From assembly GCF_028416595.1 (NCBI RefSeq), contig NZ_JAMQKC010000002.1:310001-374000 (forward strand): a stretch of 64,000 nt of DNA, in the 5' to 3' direction. Both the position numbers and the translations under genes were made by a program. The notes below the pieces were generated by a model that saw only the letters and a program-made list of their open reading frames with translations, did no database searches and was not told where the DNA came from. This document shows positions 28,458 to 36,476 of this stretch, in pieces. The DNA comes from Aquibacillus salsiterrae. Its GTDB lineage: Bacteria; Bacillota; Bacilli; Bacillales; Amphibacillaceae. Every line of letters begins with the position of its first letter. The stretch's first letter is position 1.

Positions 28458-29729
28458 ATGGAAGTTATCGACAAGCTGGTAAAGGATATTCCTGTTCCAA
28501 GTATGGTTAAAGTAAAACAAACATTTGATGATGCACAAGTAGAAAATGTAACGACTGAACTCAATCAGCAATTAAACCAACAGGTAATTAAAGAGAAGGT
28601 CAAGCCAGGAATGGAAATAGCGATTGCTGTAGGGAGTCGTGGATTAGACCGAGTCGTAGAGCTGACAAAAGTAACTGTTCAGTTTTTACAAGAATTGGGC
28701 GCACAACCTTTTATTGTACCAAGTATGGGGAGTCATGGTGGTGCAACTGCGGAAGGTCAAAAGAATGTGTTAAAGCATTTGGGGATAACCGAAGACACGG
28801 TAGGCGCTGAAGTGAGGTCTTCGATGGAAGTAATTGAACTTGGCAAGCTAGAAAATGGTTTACCAGTATATATGGATAAACTGGCAGCAAATGCTGATGG
28901 AATCGTTGTAATAAATCGTGTTAAGCCACACACAGCTTTCAGAGGTCCAATTGAAAGTGGTATCATGAAGATGATCAGTATCGGTTTGGGTAAACAAAAA
29001 GGCGCAGAAACGTGTCATCAATTGGGCTTTAAGCACATGGCAGAACATGTACCGGCAATGGCAAAGCTCGCCCTAGCACAAAAGCCATTCCTCTTTGCAG
29101 TTGCCACAGTTGAAAATGCTTTTGATAAAATTGCAAAGGTAGCCGTATGGAAACCAGAGGAAATTGAAAAAGAGGAAACTAAATTTTTAAAGCTAGCAAA
29201 GGAATCGCTTCCAAGAATTTTCTTTGATCAAATTGATGTGCTAGTTATCGATAAAATTGGTAAAAACATTAGTGGCGACGGGATGGATCCGAATATAACT
29301 GGGCGTTATCCGACCCCATATGCCTACGGGGGACCAGATGTGACGAAAATGGTCGTTTTAGATTTGACCGAGCAAACAGAAGGAAATGCCAATGGCGTCG
29401 GCACAGCTGATTTTACAACCCAACGTGTTTACGACAAAATGGACCGTGAAACAACGTATATAAACGGCTTAACCTCCACAGTTGTTGGTCCAACCCACTT
29501 GTCGACTGCACTTAAAAATGACGAAACAGTTATAAAAGCAGCGATAAAGACGTGCAATATCCTTGACTTTACTAAGGTAAGGCTAGTAAGGATTAAAAAC
29601 ACGTTAGAAATTGGCGAGATTGAAGTATCAGCAGCGATGGTAGAAGAAGTGAAGGCAAACGAGAATTTACAGCAGCTGTCAGAACCTTATCCACTCGTTT
29701 TTAATGAAAATGGAAATTTATTTGAATAA
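28458..29729 (+). CDS. larA: LarA-family nickel-dependent 2-hydroxyacid racemase/epimerase, predicted D-mannonate/D-gluconate epimerase
   Basis: LarA-family (DUF2088) enzymes use the nickel-pincer nucleotide to racemise or epimerise 2-hydroxy acids at C2. The 423-residue protein has the early block AIAVGSRGLDR, PSMGSHGGAT and the active-site region INRVKPHTAFRGPIESGIMKMISIGLG (about 153-179), followed by CHQLGF. It lies in an operon with a UxuB-type SDR, gluconokinase, larB and larC2. D-mannonate and D-gluconate are C2 epimers and flanking enzymes would make one and use the other, so mannonate-to-gluconate epimerisation is the inferred role; lactate is unlikely. ATG 28452 crowds the ribosome site, so 28458 is preferred. 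The specificity is inference; the family is certain. Confidence 0.85.
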   Translation: MEVIDKLVKDIPVPSMVKVKQTFDDAQVENVTTELNQQLNQQVIKEKVKPGMEIAIAVGSRGLDRVVELTKVTVQFLQELGAQPFIVPSMGSHGGATAEGQKNVLKHLGITEDTVGAEVRSSMEVIELGKLENGLPVYMDKLAANADGIVVINRVKPHTAFRGPIESGIMKMISIGLGKQKGAETCHQLGFKHMAEHVPAMAKLALAQKPFLFAVATVENAFDKIAKVAVWKPEEIEKEETKFLKLAKESLPRIFFDQIDVLVIDKIGKNISGDGMDPNITGRYPTPYAYGGPDVTKMVVLDLTEQTEGNANGVGTADFTTQRVYDKMDRETTYINGLTSTVVGPTHLSTALKNDETVIKAAIKTCNILDFTKVRLVRIKNTLEIGEIEVSAAMVEEVKANENLQQLSEPYPLVFNENGNLFE

Positions 29730-29776
29730 AAGACAGTCTCTTAAATGTAGATGTATAAAAAAGAGGGGAGAAACAA

Positions 29777-30547
29777 ATGGGGAACTTATTTGATTTAACT
29801 GGGAAAGTTGCAGTAGCTATTGGAGGAAATAGTACATTAGGCGGTGCGATTTCTAAAGGACTTGCAGAGCATGGTGCAAAGGTAGCAATTGTCGGTAGAA
29901 ATTTAGCAAAAGCAGAGGATGTTGTGAAGCAAATTGAAGACATCGGTGGCGAAGCTAAAGCGTTTGCTGCAGATGTTAGTGATTTAACAACCATTGAGCG
30001 CGTAGCTGGAGAAATTGAAGAGTGGTCTGGTGGCTGGGATATTATTCTTAATGCACCAGGTAAAAACAGTACGACACCATTTTTTGATTTAGCGACAGAA
30101 GAATGGGACGATATTATGAATGTTAATTTACGTGGTGTTGTTTTTTCGACACAAATTTTCGCGAAAAAAATGGTGGAACAAAACCGTAAAGGCAGTATTA
30201 TTAATATTTCGTCCGTATCATCAACAATTCCGTTGTCCAAAGTATTTACGTACTCTGCATCTAAGGCAGGAATAAACAGTGTCACACACTTTTTAGCACG
30301 TGAATTTGCTCCACATGGAATTCGGGTAAACGCCATTATTCCAGGCTTTTTCCCAGCTGAGCAAAATAGAAAAATCTTAAGTGAAGAGCGAGTGAATTCG
30401 ATTATGAATCACACGCCAATGAACCGTTTTGGGGAACCAGAAGAACTACAAGGTGCAGCAATCTATTTAGCGTCGGATAAAGCATCTGGGTTTGTGACAG
30501 GTGACTTGTTACGAGTTGACGGTGGTTTTGAAAGCATGACAATTTAA
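29777..30547 (+). CDS. uxuB: SDR oxidoreductase, predicted D-mannonate oxidoreductase (fructuronate reductase)
   Basis: A 256-residue classical short-chain dehydrogenase. The Rossmann motif is GGNSTLGGAISKGLA, the catalytic set is ISS with YSASK (about 155-159), and the C-terminal motif is IIPGFFPAEQNRKIL. That PGFFxxEQNR segment and the start NLFDLTGK resemble the B. subtilis SDR-type D-mannonate oxidoreductase UxuB (YjmF), which reduces D-fructuronate to D-mannonate. Gluconate 5-dehydrogenase is the main alternative. NAPG replaces the usual NNAG. It lies 47 bases after larA and 15 before the kinase, in the operon governed by the operator at 28341. Confidence 0.78.
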   Translation: MGNLFDLTGKVAVAIGGNSTLGGAISKGLAEHGAKVAIVGRNLAKAEDVVKQIEDIGGEAKAFAADVSDLTTIERVAGEIEEWSGGWDIILNAPGKNSTTPFFDLATEEWDDIMNVNLRGVVFSTQIFAKKMVEQNRKGSIINISSVSSTIPLSKVFTYSASKAGINSVTHFLAREFAPHGIRVNAIIPGFFPAEQNRKILSEERVNSIMNHTPMNRFGEPEELQGAAIYLASDKASGFVTGDLLRVDGGFESMTI

Positions 30548-30562
30548 TGGGGGATTAAACGA

Positions 30563-32035
30563 ATGGTTAAAGAGTTAGTTATCGGATTAGATATTGGTAC
30601 AACTAGTGCTAAAGCAGTTTTATTCGATATAGAAGGAAAAATTATAGCAGAAACAGAAGAAATGATTGAAACTATTCATCCAGAAATTGGTTGGGCCGAA
30701 CAAATTCCTGATGATGTGGAGCGTTGTGCAAAGGAAGCGTTAAAAAATATTATTAAGCACATTGACCCATCATCAGAAAAATTACTTGGTGTCGGCTTTT
30801 CGTGTGCGATGCATTCGCTTCTTTGCCTGGATGACAAGATGGCGCCACTATCAAATGTCATTATCTGGTCAGATGGTAGAAGTAGCGAACAGGCAGATAA
30901 GTTAAACAAAGCTGAAGGAAAGACTGTTTATTTAAACACAGGAACACCAATACATCCGATGTCACCATTTGTGAAATTGGTTTGGATGGACGAGACAAAC
31001 TATGAAGCTAAACACGAAGCAACTTACTTCGTTTCGATGAAAGAATATATACTATGGAAGTGGTTTAAACAACGTGTCGTTGATTATTCGATGGCTTCAG
31101 CAACAGGTCTATTTAATATTAATACGTATCAGTGGGATAAGCAGGCACTAGCTCTTGCTAACATTAAAGAGGAGCAGCTGTCTGAAATCGTCTCGCCGGA
31201 AACCATTTTAGCTAAGCTCGACAAACAGTTAGCAAGGGAAATTGGCTTGTCAGAAGATGTACCTTTTGTCATTGGGGCAGCAGATGGCCAATTGGCAAAC
31301 CTTGGCGATGGTGCAATTGAACCTGGTGAGGTTGCGATTTCCGTTGGGACAAGTGGGGCAATTAGGCAATTCGCAAAAGGAGCACCAATCAATCCCAACC
31401 GAGAAACGTTCACCTATGCATTTGCAAACGATACATCAATTATTGGTGGTCCAACGAATAATGGTGGCATTGCATTACAATGGTTAAAGGAAATCCTTAA
31501 TTTTGACGGGGATCACGCTGCCCTCATTGCCAAGGCAGAGAACGTTCCGACTGGTGCTGATGGATTAATCTTTTTACCATATGTGAATGGGGAGCGTGCT
31601 CCTGTTTGGAATCAGCGCGCCAAAGGTAATTTTTTTGGGCTGCAAATTGAACATAGAGATGGTCATCTAGTCAAGGCAGTATTAGAAGGAATTGCTTTAA
31701 ATTTATATCATATTAGCCAATCGTTAGAAAAAGTCGCTGGTGAACCGAACCGAATTTGTGTCAATGGTGGGCTTGCAAAGTCAGAGCTATGGGTACAAAT
31801 TCTTGCCGATATCTTTGGTAAAGATGTTCATTTATCAGAAACCCATCACGGTGCTGCATGGGGAGCAGCGTGGACTGCATTGGTGGGTGTTGGTAAAGTA
31901 CAGTCATATCAAGACATCAAACAACATATTGCCATAAAGAAAGTTATTCAACCGAATCAAAGCAACCACGAACGCTATCAACAAATATTTGCGAAGTTTG
32001 TTGGATTATCAAAAGATATAGCAAAATATTTTTAA
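30563..32035 (+). CDS. gntK: Gluconokinase (FGGY family)
   Basis: It is predicted to convert D-gluconate to 6-phosphogluconate. The 490-residue FGGY kinase starts VIGLDIGTTSAKAVLFD and has the gluconokinase hallmarks FSCAMHSLLCLD (about 77), TGTPIHPMSPFVKLVW (about 127) and VVDYSMASATGLFN (about 171), as in Bacillus GntK. GGGASG-type phosphate motifs are seen (VGTSGAIRQFA, GGLAKSELWVQI). The absence of kdgK-type genes and the presence of this kinase next to a LarA epimerase is the key clue for the proposed pathway. Good ribosome site (TGGGGG). Confidence 0.9.
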   Translation: MVKELVIGLDIGTTSAKAVLFDIEGKIIAETEEMIETIHPEIGWAEQIPDDVERCAKEALKNIIKHIDPSSEKLLGVGFSCAMHSLLCLDDKMAPLSNVIIWSDGRSSEQADKLNKAEGKTVYLNTGTPIHPMSPFVKLVWMDETNYEAKHEATYFVSMKEYILWKWFKQRVVDYSMASATGLFNINTYQWDKQALALANIKEEQLSEIVSPETILAKLDKQLAREIGLSEDVPFVIGAADGQLANLGDGAIEPGEVAISVGTSGAIRQFAKGAPINPNRETFTYAFANDTSIIGGPTNNGGIALQWLKEILNFDGDHAALIAKAENVPTGADGLIFLPYVNGERAPVWNQRAKGNFFGLQIEHRDGHLVKAVLEGIALNLYHISQSLEKVAGEPNRICVNGGLAKSELWVQILADIFGKDVHLSETHHGAAWGAAWTALVGVGKVQSYQDIKQHIAIKKVIQPNQSNHERYQQIFAKFVGLSKDIAKYF

Positions 32036-32073
32036 GGTAGAAGACACATGAACATGATTGAGGTGCAACTAGG

Positions 32074-32829
32074 ATGATAGATGACATTTTAAACCAGATT
32101 AAAGATGGAAAACTTTCGGTAGAAGACGCAAAAAAGCAATTAAACTCTTTTGAGAATCTTGGATTTGCAAAAGTAGATCATAACCGTAAAGAGCGAACAG
32201 GCTTCCCTGAAGTTATTTATGGAGAAGGCAAAACACCGGAACAAATTATTTCGATTATAAAAGCGATGCAAAGCAGAAATGATGATGTCCTTGCAACAAG
32301 GGTATCCAAGGAAAAAGCAGATGTGATTCTACAGCAATTGCCTGAATGTTCCTATTCAGAAATAGCAAGAGTCCTCTACTGGAAAGAGGACAAGCCTTTG
32401 CAAACAAAAGAGGATCGTTACATCGCAATTATTTGTGCAGGAACTTCAGACCTAGCGGTTGCTGAAGAGGCAGCCTTAACTGCGGAACTATTTGGTAGTC
32501 GTGTTCACCGTATATATGACGTTGGTGTTGCTGGACTTCATCGGTTGTTACATCATTTAGAGGAGATACAGGGGGCAACTGTCTCTGTTGTCATTGCTGG
32601 AATGGAGGGAGCACTTGCTAGTGTAGTTGGTGGACTTGTTTCCCATCCAGTCATTGCTGTTCCGACAAGTGTTGGCTATGGTGCAAATTTGCAAGGAATT
32701 TCTACATTACTAGCTATGTTAAATTCTTGTTCATCAGGAACAAGTGTCGTGAATATTGATAACGGATTTGGCGGAGCCTACAATGCTGTTATGATTGACC
32801 GAATTGCACGCGGTATGGCTATTGACTAG
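32074..32829 (+). CDS. larB: LarB, nickel-pincer cofactor biosynthesis carboxylase
   Basis: LarB carboxylates nicotinic acid adenine dinucleotide at C5 and hydrolyses the phosphoanhydride, the first step of nickel-pincer cofactor synthesis. The 251-residue protein has the N-terminal family block GFPEVIYGEGKTPEQI and a C-terminal AIR-carboxylase (PurE-like) domain: IICAGTSDLAVAEEAALTAELFG, VIAGMEGALASVVGGLVSHPVIAVPTSVGYG and LNSCSSGTSVVNIDNGFGGAY. It is in the operon between gntK and larC2. The sulfur-transferase partner LarE is not in this window and must be encoded elsewhere. Confidence 0.93.
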   Translation: MIDDILNQIKDGKLSVEDAKKQLNSFENLGFAKVDHNRKERTGFPEVIYGEGKTPEQIISIIKAMQSRNDDVLATRVSKEKADVILQQLPECSYSEIARVLYWKEDKPLQTKEDRYIAIICAGTSDLAVAEEAALTAELFGSRVHRIYDVGVAGLHRLLHHLEEIQGATVSVVIAGMEGALASVVGGLVSHPVIAVPTSVGYGANLQGISTLLAMLNSCSSGTSVVNIDNGFGGAYNAVMIDRIARGMAID

Positions 32830-32846
32830 ATAAAGAGGTGTTTATC

Positions 32847-33326
32847 ATGCAATCAACCCCCCCACCTAATAATGAACATATTGACGACCAAATGGTTAAA
32901 GTAGAGGTGAATCTTGACGACACGCCAGGGGAATGGCTTGGATATGTGATGGACTTATTACTTCATAAGGGTGCTAATGATGTCTATTACACTCCTATCT
33001 ATATGAAAAAAAATCGACCTGGTGTTCAACTTCAATTATTATGCTCACATGATAAAGTTGACGACATGAAATCCATTCTGTTTAGTGAAACAACCACCTT
33101 AGGTATCCGTTATTATCCACTTATTGTCCACCGGGCGGCACGGAAATTTATACAAGTGGAAACGAAGTGGGGGCCTGTCACGGTAAAACAGGGAATCCGC
33201 GGTAACAACGTGTTTCAATCCTCACCTGAATATGAGGAGTGTCGAGCTATCGCTGAGAAATATGAGGTTCCATTAAAGGCTGTCTATGAAGAAGTATGGA
33301 AAAAAACAAATCTTAGTTATAAATAG
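32847..33326 (+). CDS. larC2: LarC C-terminal half (LarC2)
   Basis: The 159-residue protein is equivalent to the C-terminal domain of LarC: VKVEVNLDDTPGEWLGYVMDLL, GANDVYYTPIYMKKNRPGVQLQLLC, TTLGIRYYPLIVHRAAR, and a C-terminal EYEECRAIAEKYEVPLKAVY. It completes the LarC1 protein encoded at 27382. A GTG at 32838 lies inside the ribosome site AGAGGTG, so ATG 32847 is used. Codons 3-8 contain a run of seven C, a possible trace of an ancestral frameshift junction (inference). It is the last gene of the LarA operon, 17 bases behind larB. Confidence 0.9.
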   Translation: MQSTPPPNNEHIDDQMVKVEVNLDDTPGEWLGYVMDLLLHKGANDVYYTPIYMKKNRPGVQLQLLCSHDKVDDMKSILFSETTTLGIRYYPLIVHRAARKFIQVETKWGPVTVKQGIRGNNVFQSSPEYEECRAIAEKYEVPLKAVYEEVWKKTNLSYK

Positions 33327-33404
33327 AAGCGGATTCGAGTTATTTTGCGAAAGTTATGTACTTTTAAAAAATAGTATGATATAGTAATTGAAAATTAAAT
33401 ACGT

Positions 33405-33580
33405 GTAAGAGTTGGTGTCAAACTACGGTTTGACTTAAAAGGGAAGAACGGTTCAAATCCGTCGCTGTCCCGCAACTGTAAGTCTGAGTTAATCACAAAA
33501 ACCACTGTCTTAAGACGGGAAGGTGTGATAAAGCGTTGATGACAAGCCAGGAGACCTGCCAATCTCTAGTACACACCAAA
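33405..33580 (+). ncRNA. Cobalamin riboswitch
   Basis: Conserved elements occur in order: TTAAAAGGGAA near 33436, CGCTGTCCCGCAACTGTAA at 33464-33482, and the B12 box GCCAGGAGACCTGCC at 33546-33560. The layout is that of an adenosylcobalamin-class aptamer. It precedes metE, so B12 would switch off the B12-independent enzyme. Confidence 0.95.
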
Positions 33581-33663
33581 ACCTACGTGGAAATAGGTGG
33601 TGAGACTGCTTGTACGATTATTTGAACGTGCCGAATAAAGGCATGCTTTTTTACATGCGATTT

Positions 33664-33701
33664 AAGCTATTTCCTAAAGTATAGGGATAGCTTTTTTTTT
33701 G
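33664..33701 (+). terminator. Riboswitch-controlled terminator
   Basis: AAGCTATTTCC pairs with GGGATAGCTT across a short loop, followed by nine to ten T. It lies between the B12 aptamer and metE and is the likely expression platform. Confidence 0.85.
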
Positions 33702-33785
33702 TTGTTAGGAAGCTACCAATATTAATATGGCTTGCGTCATGCTATCGCTTTTTATGTGGAAAAACACTACTAGGAGGATAAAAGA

Positions 33786-36083
33786 GTGAAATTAATTAGT
33801 ACGTCAATCGGGTACCCATATATCGGGAAAAACAGAGAGTGGAAACGTTATTTAGAAGGTTATTGGAATAATAGGATTTCAGAGGATGAGTTCCGCCAAG
33901 AGATGAAACGGATGCGCTTAGGAAATCTGAAGCATCAACAAGCATTGGGGTTAGATTTTGTTACGGTCGTCGGGGACTTTACATTTTATGACCGCATGCT
34001 TGACTTAGCTACTATGTTTGGTATGGTTCCAAATCGTTATGAATATGCAGGTGGATCTGTTAATTTATCTACATATTTTGCGATGGCTCGCGGGGCGAAA
34101 GGTGTTGTTGCCTGTGAAATGACCAAGTGGTTCAATACAAACTATCATTATATTGTACCTGAGTATGAGGGTGAATCCTTACAGCTAACTAATAACTATC
34201 TTCTAGACTACTTTACCGAGGCAAAAGAGGAGCTTGGACTTATAACAAAGCCTACCATAATTGGACCGTTTACGTTTGTCAAATTAACAAAAGGATATGA
34301 CTCAAAAACAATAGCAGAATTTTTACTTAAGCTAATGCCGCTCTATATCAAGACGTTCCGGCAGCTTTGTGATGCTGGTGCCGAATGGATTCAAGTTGAA
34401 GAACCTGCACTCGTACTATCCCTAACTAACGATGAAGTGCAATTAGTGAAAGAAATCTATCGACAGTTTTCCGAACAATTGCCATCGGCTAGGATTATGC
34501 TACAAACCTACTTTGAAGGCCTATTTGCTTATGAAGAGCTCTCTAATCTTCCAGTTGCAGGGCTTGGGCTTGATTTCGTCCATGGTGAAGAGGAAAACAT
34601 GGCTTCCTTACAGATGCATGGCTTCCCAGCTGACAAAGTATTAGGGATTGGAATCATAAATGGGCGTGATATTTGGCGTGCAAACCTAGCCGAGAAGACA
34701 AGTAAGGTAGAGGCGATTATGGCTATTTGTTCCGCAAATGAGGTATGGATTCAATCTTCATGTAGCCTACAGCACGTACCTGTTACGAAACAATCTGAAA
34801 ACAAATTGGAATCTACGTTAAAAGAGGCATTGTCCTTTGCAGATGAAAAAATAATTGAATTATCGCAATTGACTTCATATATCAGTGACAAACACTGGTC
34901 AGGAAACAAATGTGTTTCTGAAAGTATGACAGCAATTGAAGCATTAGCATTAGATAAGGCGAGAAAGAATAAACAGGTAGAGGACTTGATTTCACAATTA
35001 GGACCTGCCCATTTTAAGCGGCCAATGATTTATAGTAATCGAAGACAATTACAGCAGAAAGTACTGCAGTTACCCGATTATCCGACGACGACAATCGGAA
35101 GTTTCCCACAATCTGCTGAGGTCAAAAAAATAAGAAAGGCTTGGCGAAACAACGAAATTACTACTCCTGAATATAAGCAGTTTTTGAGAAACGAAACAGC
35201 TCGTTGGATAGAAATTCAGGAGGATATTGGTTTAGATGTGCTCGTCCACGGAGAATTTGAACGGACTGATATGGTTGAGTTTTTCGGGGAAAAACTAGAG
35301 GGATTTGCTTTCACCGATAATGGATGGGTAGTGTCCTATGGCTCAAGGTGTGTAAAGCCCCCAATTATTTATGGTGACGTAGAATGGACTGTTGAAATGA
35401 CTGTTGAGGAAGTTGTTGAGGCACAAAAGCTAACGAATAAACACGTGAAAGGAATGCTTACTGGTCCTGTTACCATCTTAAATTGGTCGTTTACACGAGA
35501 CGATATAGCACGAGAACAAGTGGCAAAACAAATTGCATTAGCATTAAGGCAAGAAGTGAAAGCATTAGAAGAAGCGGGAATATCAATCATTCAAGTTGAC
35601 GAACCAGCTTTACGTGAGGGATTACCACTACGTAAGGAAAAATGGGATTCCTATTTAACCTGGGCTGTTGACACATTTAAATTAACAACATCAGTTGTCA
35701 AGAATCAAACACAAATCCATACCCATATGTGTTATTGTGAGTTTAATGATTTTATCGAACCAATCCGAGCGTTAGATGCAGATGTTCTGTCTATCGAAAC
35801 GTCAAGAAGCCATGGGGAACTTATTCAATCGCTTAAACACAACCGATACGACCTCGGAATAGGATTAGGTGTTTATGATATACACAGTCCACGCGTCCCT
35901 AGCGTGGAAGAGATTACTAGTATTCTTCATGATAGTAAAGCAGTTATTGCAAAGGACCAGTTTTGGGTTAACCCAGACTGCGGTCTGAAAACTCGTAAAG
36001 AGGAAGAGACAGTCGCATCACTTCAGAACATGGTTCAAGCGGCCAAAAGACTTAGGGAGAACAAACAGCAGACAGTTAACTAG
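33786..36083 (+). CDS. metE: Cobalamin-independent methionine synthase
   Basis: This enzyme transfers the methyl group of methyl-tetrahydropteroyltriglutamate to homocysteine to make methionine. The 765-residue length is standard. The N-terminal domain starts TSIGYPYIGKNREWKRYLEGYW, and the C-terminal catalytic domain has TTIGSFPQSAEVKK (about 437), QVDEPALREGLP (about 604) and the zinc site with THMCYCEF (about 645) and NPDCGLKTR (about 727). It has a GTG start after AGGAGG and is a single-gene unit under the cobalamin riboswitch. It separates the LarA and uxaE-uxaC operons without any functional link to them. Confidence 0.97.
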   Translation: MKLISTSIGYPYIGKNREWKRYLEGYWNNRISEDEFRQEMKRMRLGNLKHQQALGLDFVTVVGDFTFYDRMLDLATMFGMVPNRYEYAGGSVNLSTYFAMARGAKGVVACEMTKWFNTNYHYIVPEYEGESLQLTNNYLLDYFTEAKEELGLITKPTIIGPFTFVKLTKGYDSKTIAEFLLKLMPLYIKTFRQLCDAGAEWIQVEEPALVLSLTNDEVQLVKEIYRQFSEQLPSARIMLQTYFEGLFAYEELSNLPVAGLGLDFVHGEEENMASLQMHGFPADKVLGIGIINGRDIWRANLAEKTSKVEAIMAICSANEVWIQSSCSLQHVPVTKQSENKLESTLKEALSFADEKIIELSQLTSYISDKHWSGNKCVSESMTAIEALALDKARKNKQVEDLISQLGPAHFKRPMIYSNRRQLQQKVLQLPDYPTTTIGSFPQSAEVKKIRKAWRNNEITTPEYKQFLRNETARWIEIQEDIGLDVLVHGEFERTDMVEFFGEKLEGFAFTDNGWVVSYGSRCVKPPIIYGDVEWTVEMTVEEVVEAQKLTNKHVKGMLTGPVTILNWSFTRDDIAREQVAKQIALALRQEVKALEEAGISIIQVDEPALREGLPLRKEKWDSYLTWAVDTFKLTTSVVKNQTQIHTHMCYCEFNDFIEPIRALDADVLSIETSRSHGELIQSLKHNRYDLGIGLGVYDIHSPRVPSVEEITSILHDSKAVIAKDQFWVNPDCGLKTRKEEETVASLQNMVQAAKRLRENKQQTVN

Positions 36084-36139
36084 ACTTGTCAGAACAAATT
36101 TTCATCCTTGCAAATACAATATAAATAGCAAATCTATTC

Positions 36140-36174
36140 ACCCCAAGAGATCAACAATTGTTATCTTTTGGGGT
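36140..36174 (+). terminator. Hairpin terminator after metE
   Basis: ACCCCAA and TTGGGGT arms, with AGAT/ATCT inner pairs, form a stem followed by a weak AT-rich tract. Confidence 0.55.
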
Positions 36175-36183
36175 ATTAATTTA

Positions 36184-36256
36184 AAGTATAAAAAAATCCA
36201 ACCATGGATAACATTCAGCGACAGCCACGTCTAGCTTCAGCGCTTTTGTTCATTAG
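36184..36256. repeat. Dispersed repeat, copy 5 (subtype B)
   Basis: It contains AAGTATAAAAAAATCCAA, GGATAACATTCAGCGACAGC and CACGTCTAGCTTCAGCGCTT. The middle part matches the reverse complement of the copy at 58774-58880 and differs from the common AAGAGCTGTCTAGC type. Confidence 0.7.
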
Positions 36257-36347
36257 TGGTTCGTATGTTCTCGTCCATCCGAGCAGGCTAAGGATTTAGT
36301 ATTAGTTATTCTGGGAGGAATTTTGTTAGGCAAGCTATTAAAAATAG

Positions 36348-36376
36348 TTGATGTATAAAGTGAAATGCTTTATCAT
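36348..36376 (+). promoter_or_regulatory. Promoter of uxaE-uxaC
   Basis: TTGATG (36348-36353), a 17-base spacer and TATCAT (36371-36376) place the start of transcription at about 36383, within the operator at 36382. Confidence 0.6.
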
Positions 36377-36381
36377 ATAAA

Positions 36382-36395
36382 TAACAACGTTGTTA
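36382..36395. promoter_or_regulatory. Palindromic LacI-type operator, site 3
   Basis: TAACAACGTTGTTA is identical to the site at 10973. It begins six bases after the -10 element, a classical repression position. Confidence 0.8.
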
Positions 36396-36438
36396 ATCAG
36401 AAGAAGGACTATCTACCTTCTATTTCTTTCAGAACGAA

Positions 36439-36452
36439 TGAAAACGTTAACA
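36439..36452. promoter_or_regulatory. cre site (CcpA) in the uxaE leader
   Basis: TGAAAACGTTAACA fits the cre consensus at all positions. It lies downstream of the operator and 25 bases before the start codon, suiting roadblock repression. Confidence 0.7.
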
Positions 36453-36476
36453 ACTAAATAAAAGGAGCTGAAAAGT

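Noticed and set aside
28458-29729. LarA as a lactate racemase
   Set aside because: No lactate dehydrogenase or lactate permease genes are near, while gluconokinase and a UxuB-type SDR are in the same operon with a uronate-linked operator.
33405-33620. T-box or SAM riboswitch ahead of metE
   Set aside because: The B12 box and the CGCTGTCCCGCAACTGTAA block identify a cobalamin riboswitch, and no GGGTGG-type T-box sequence is present.
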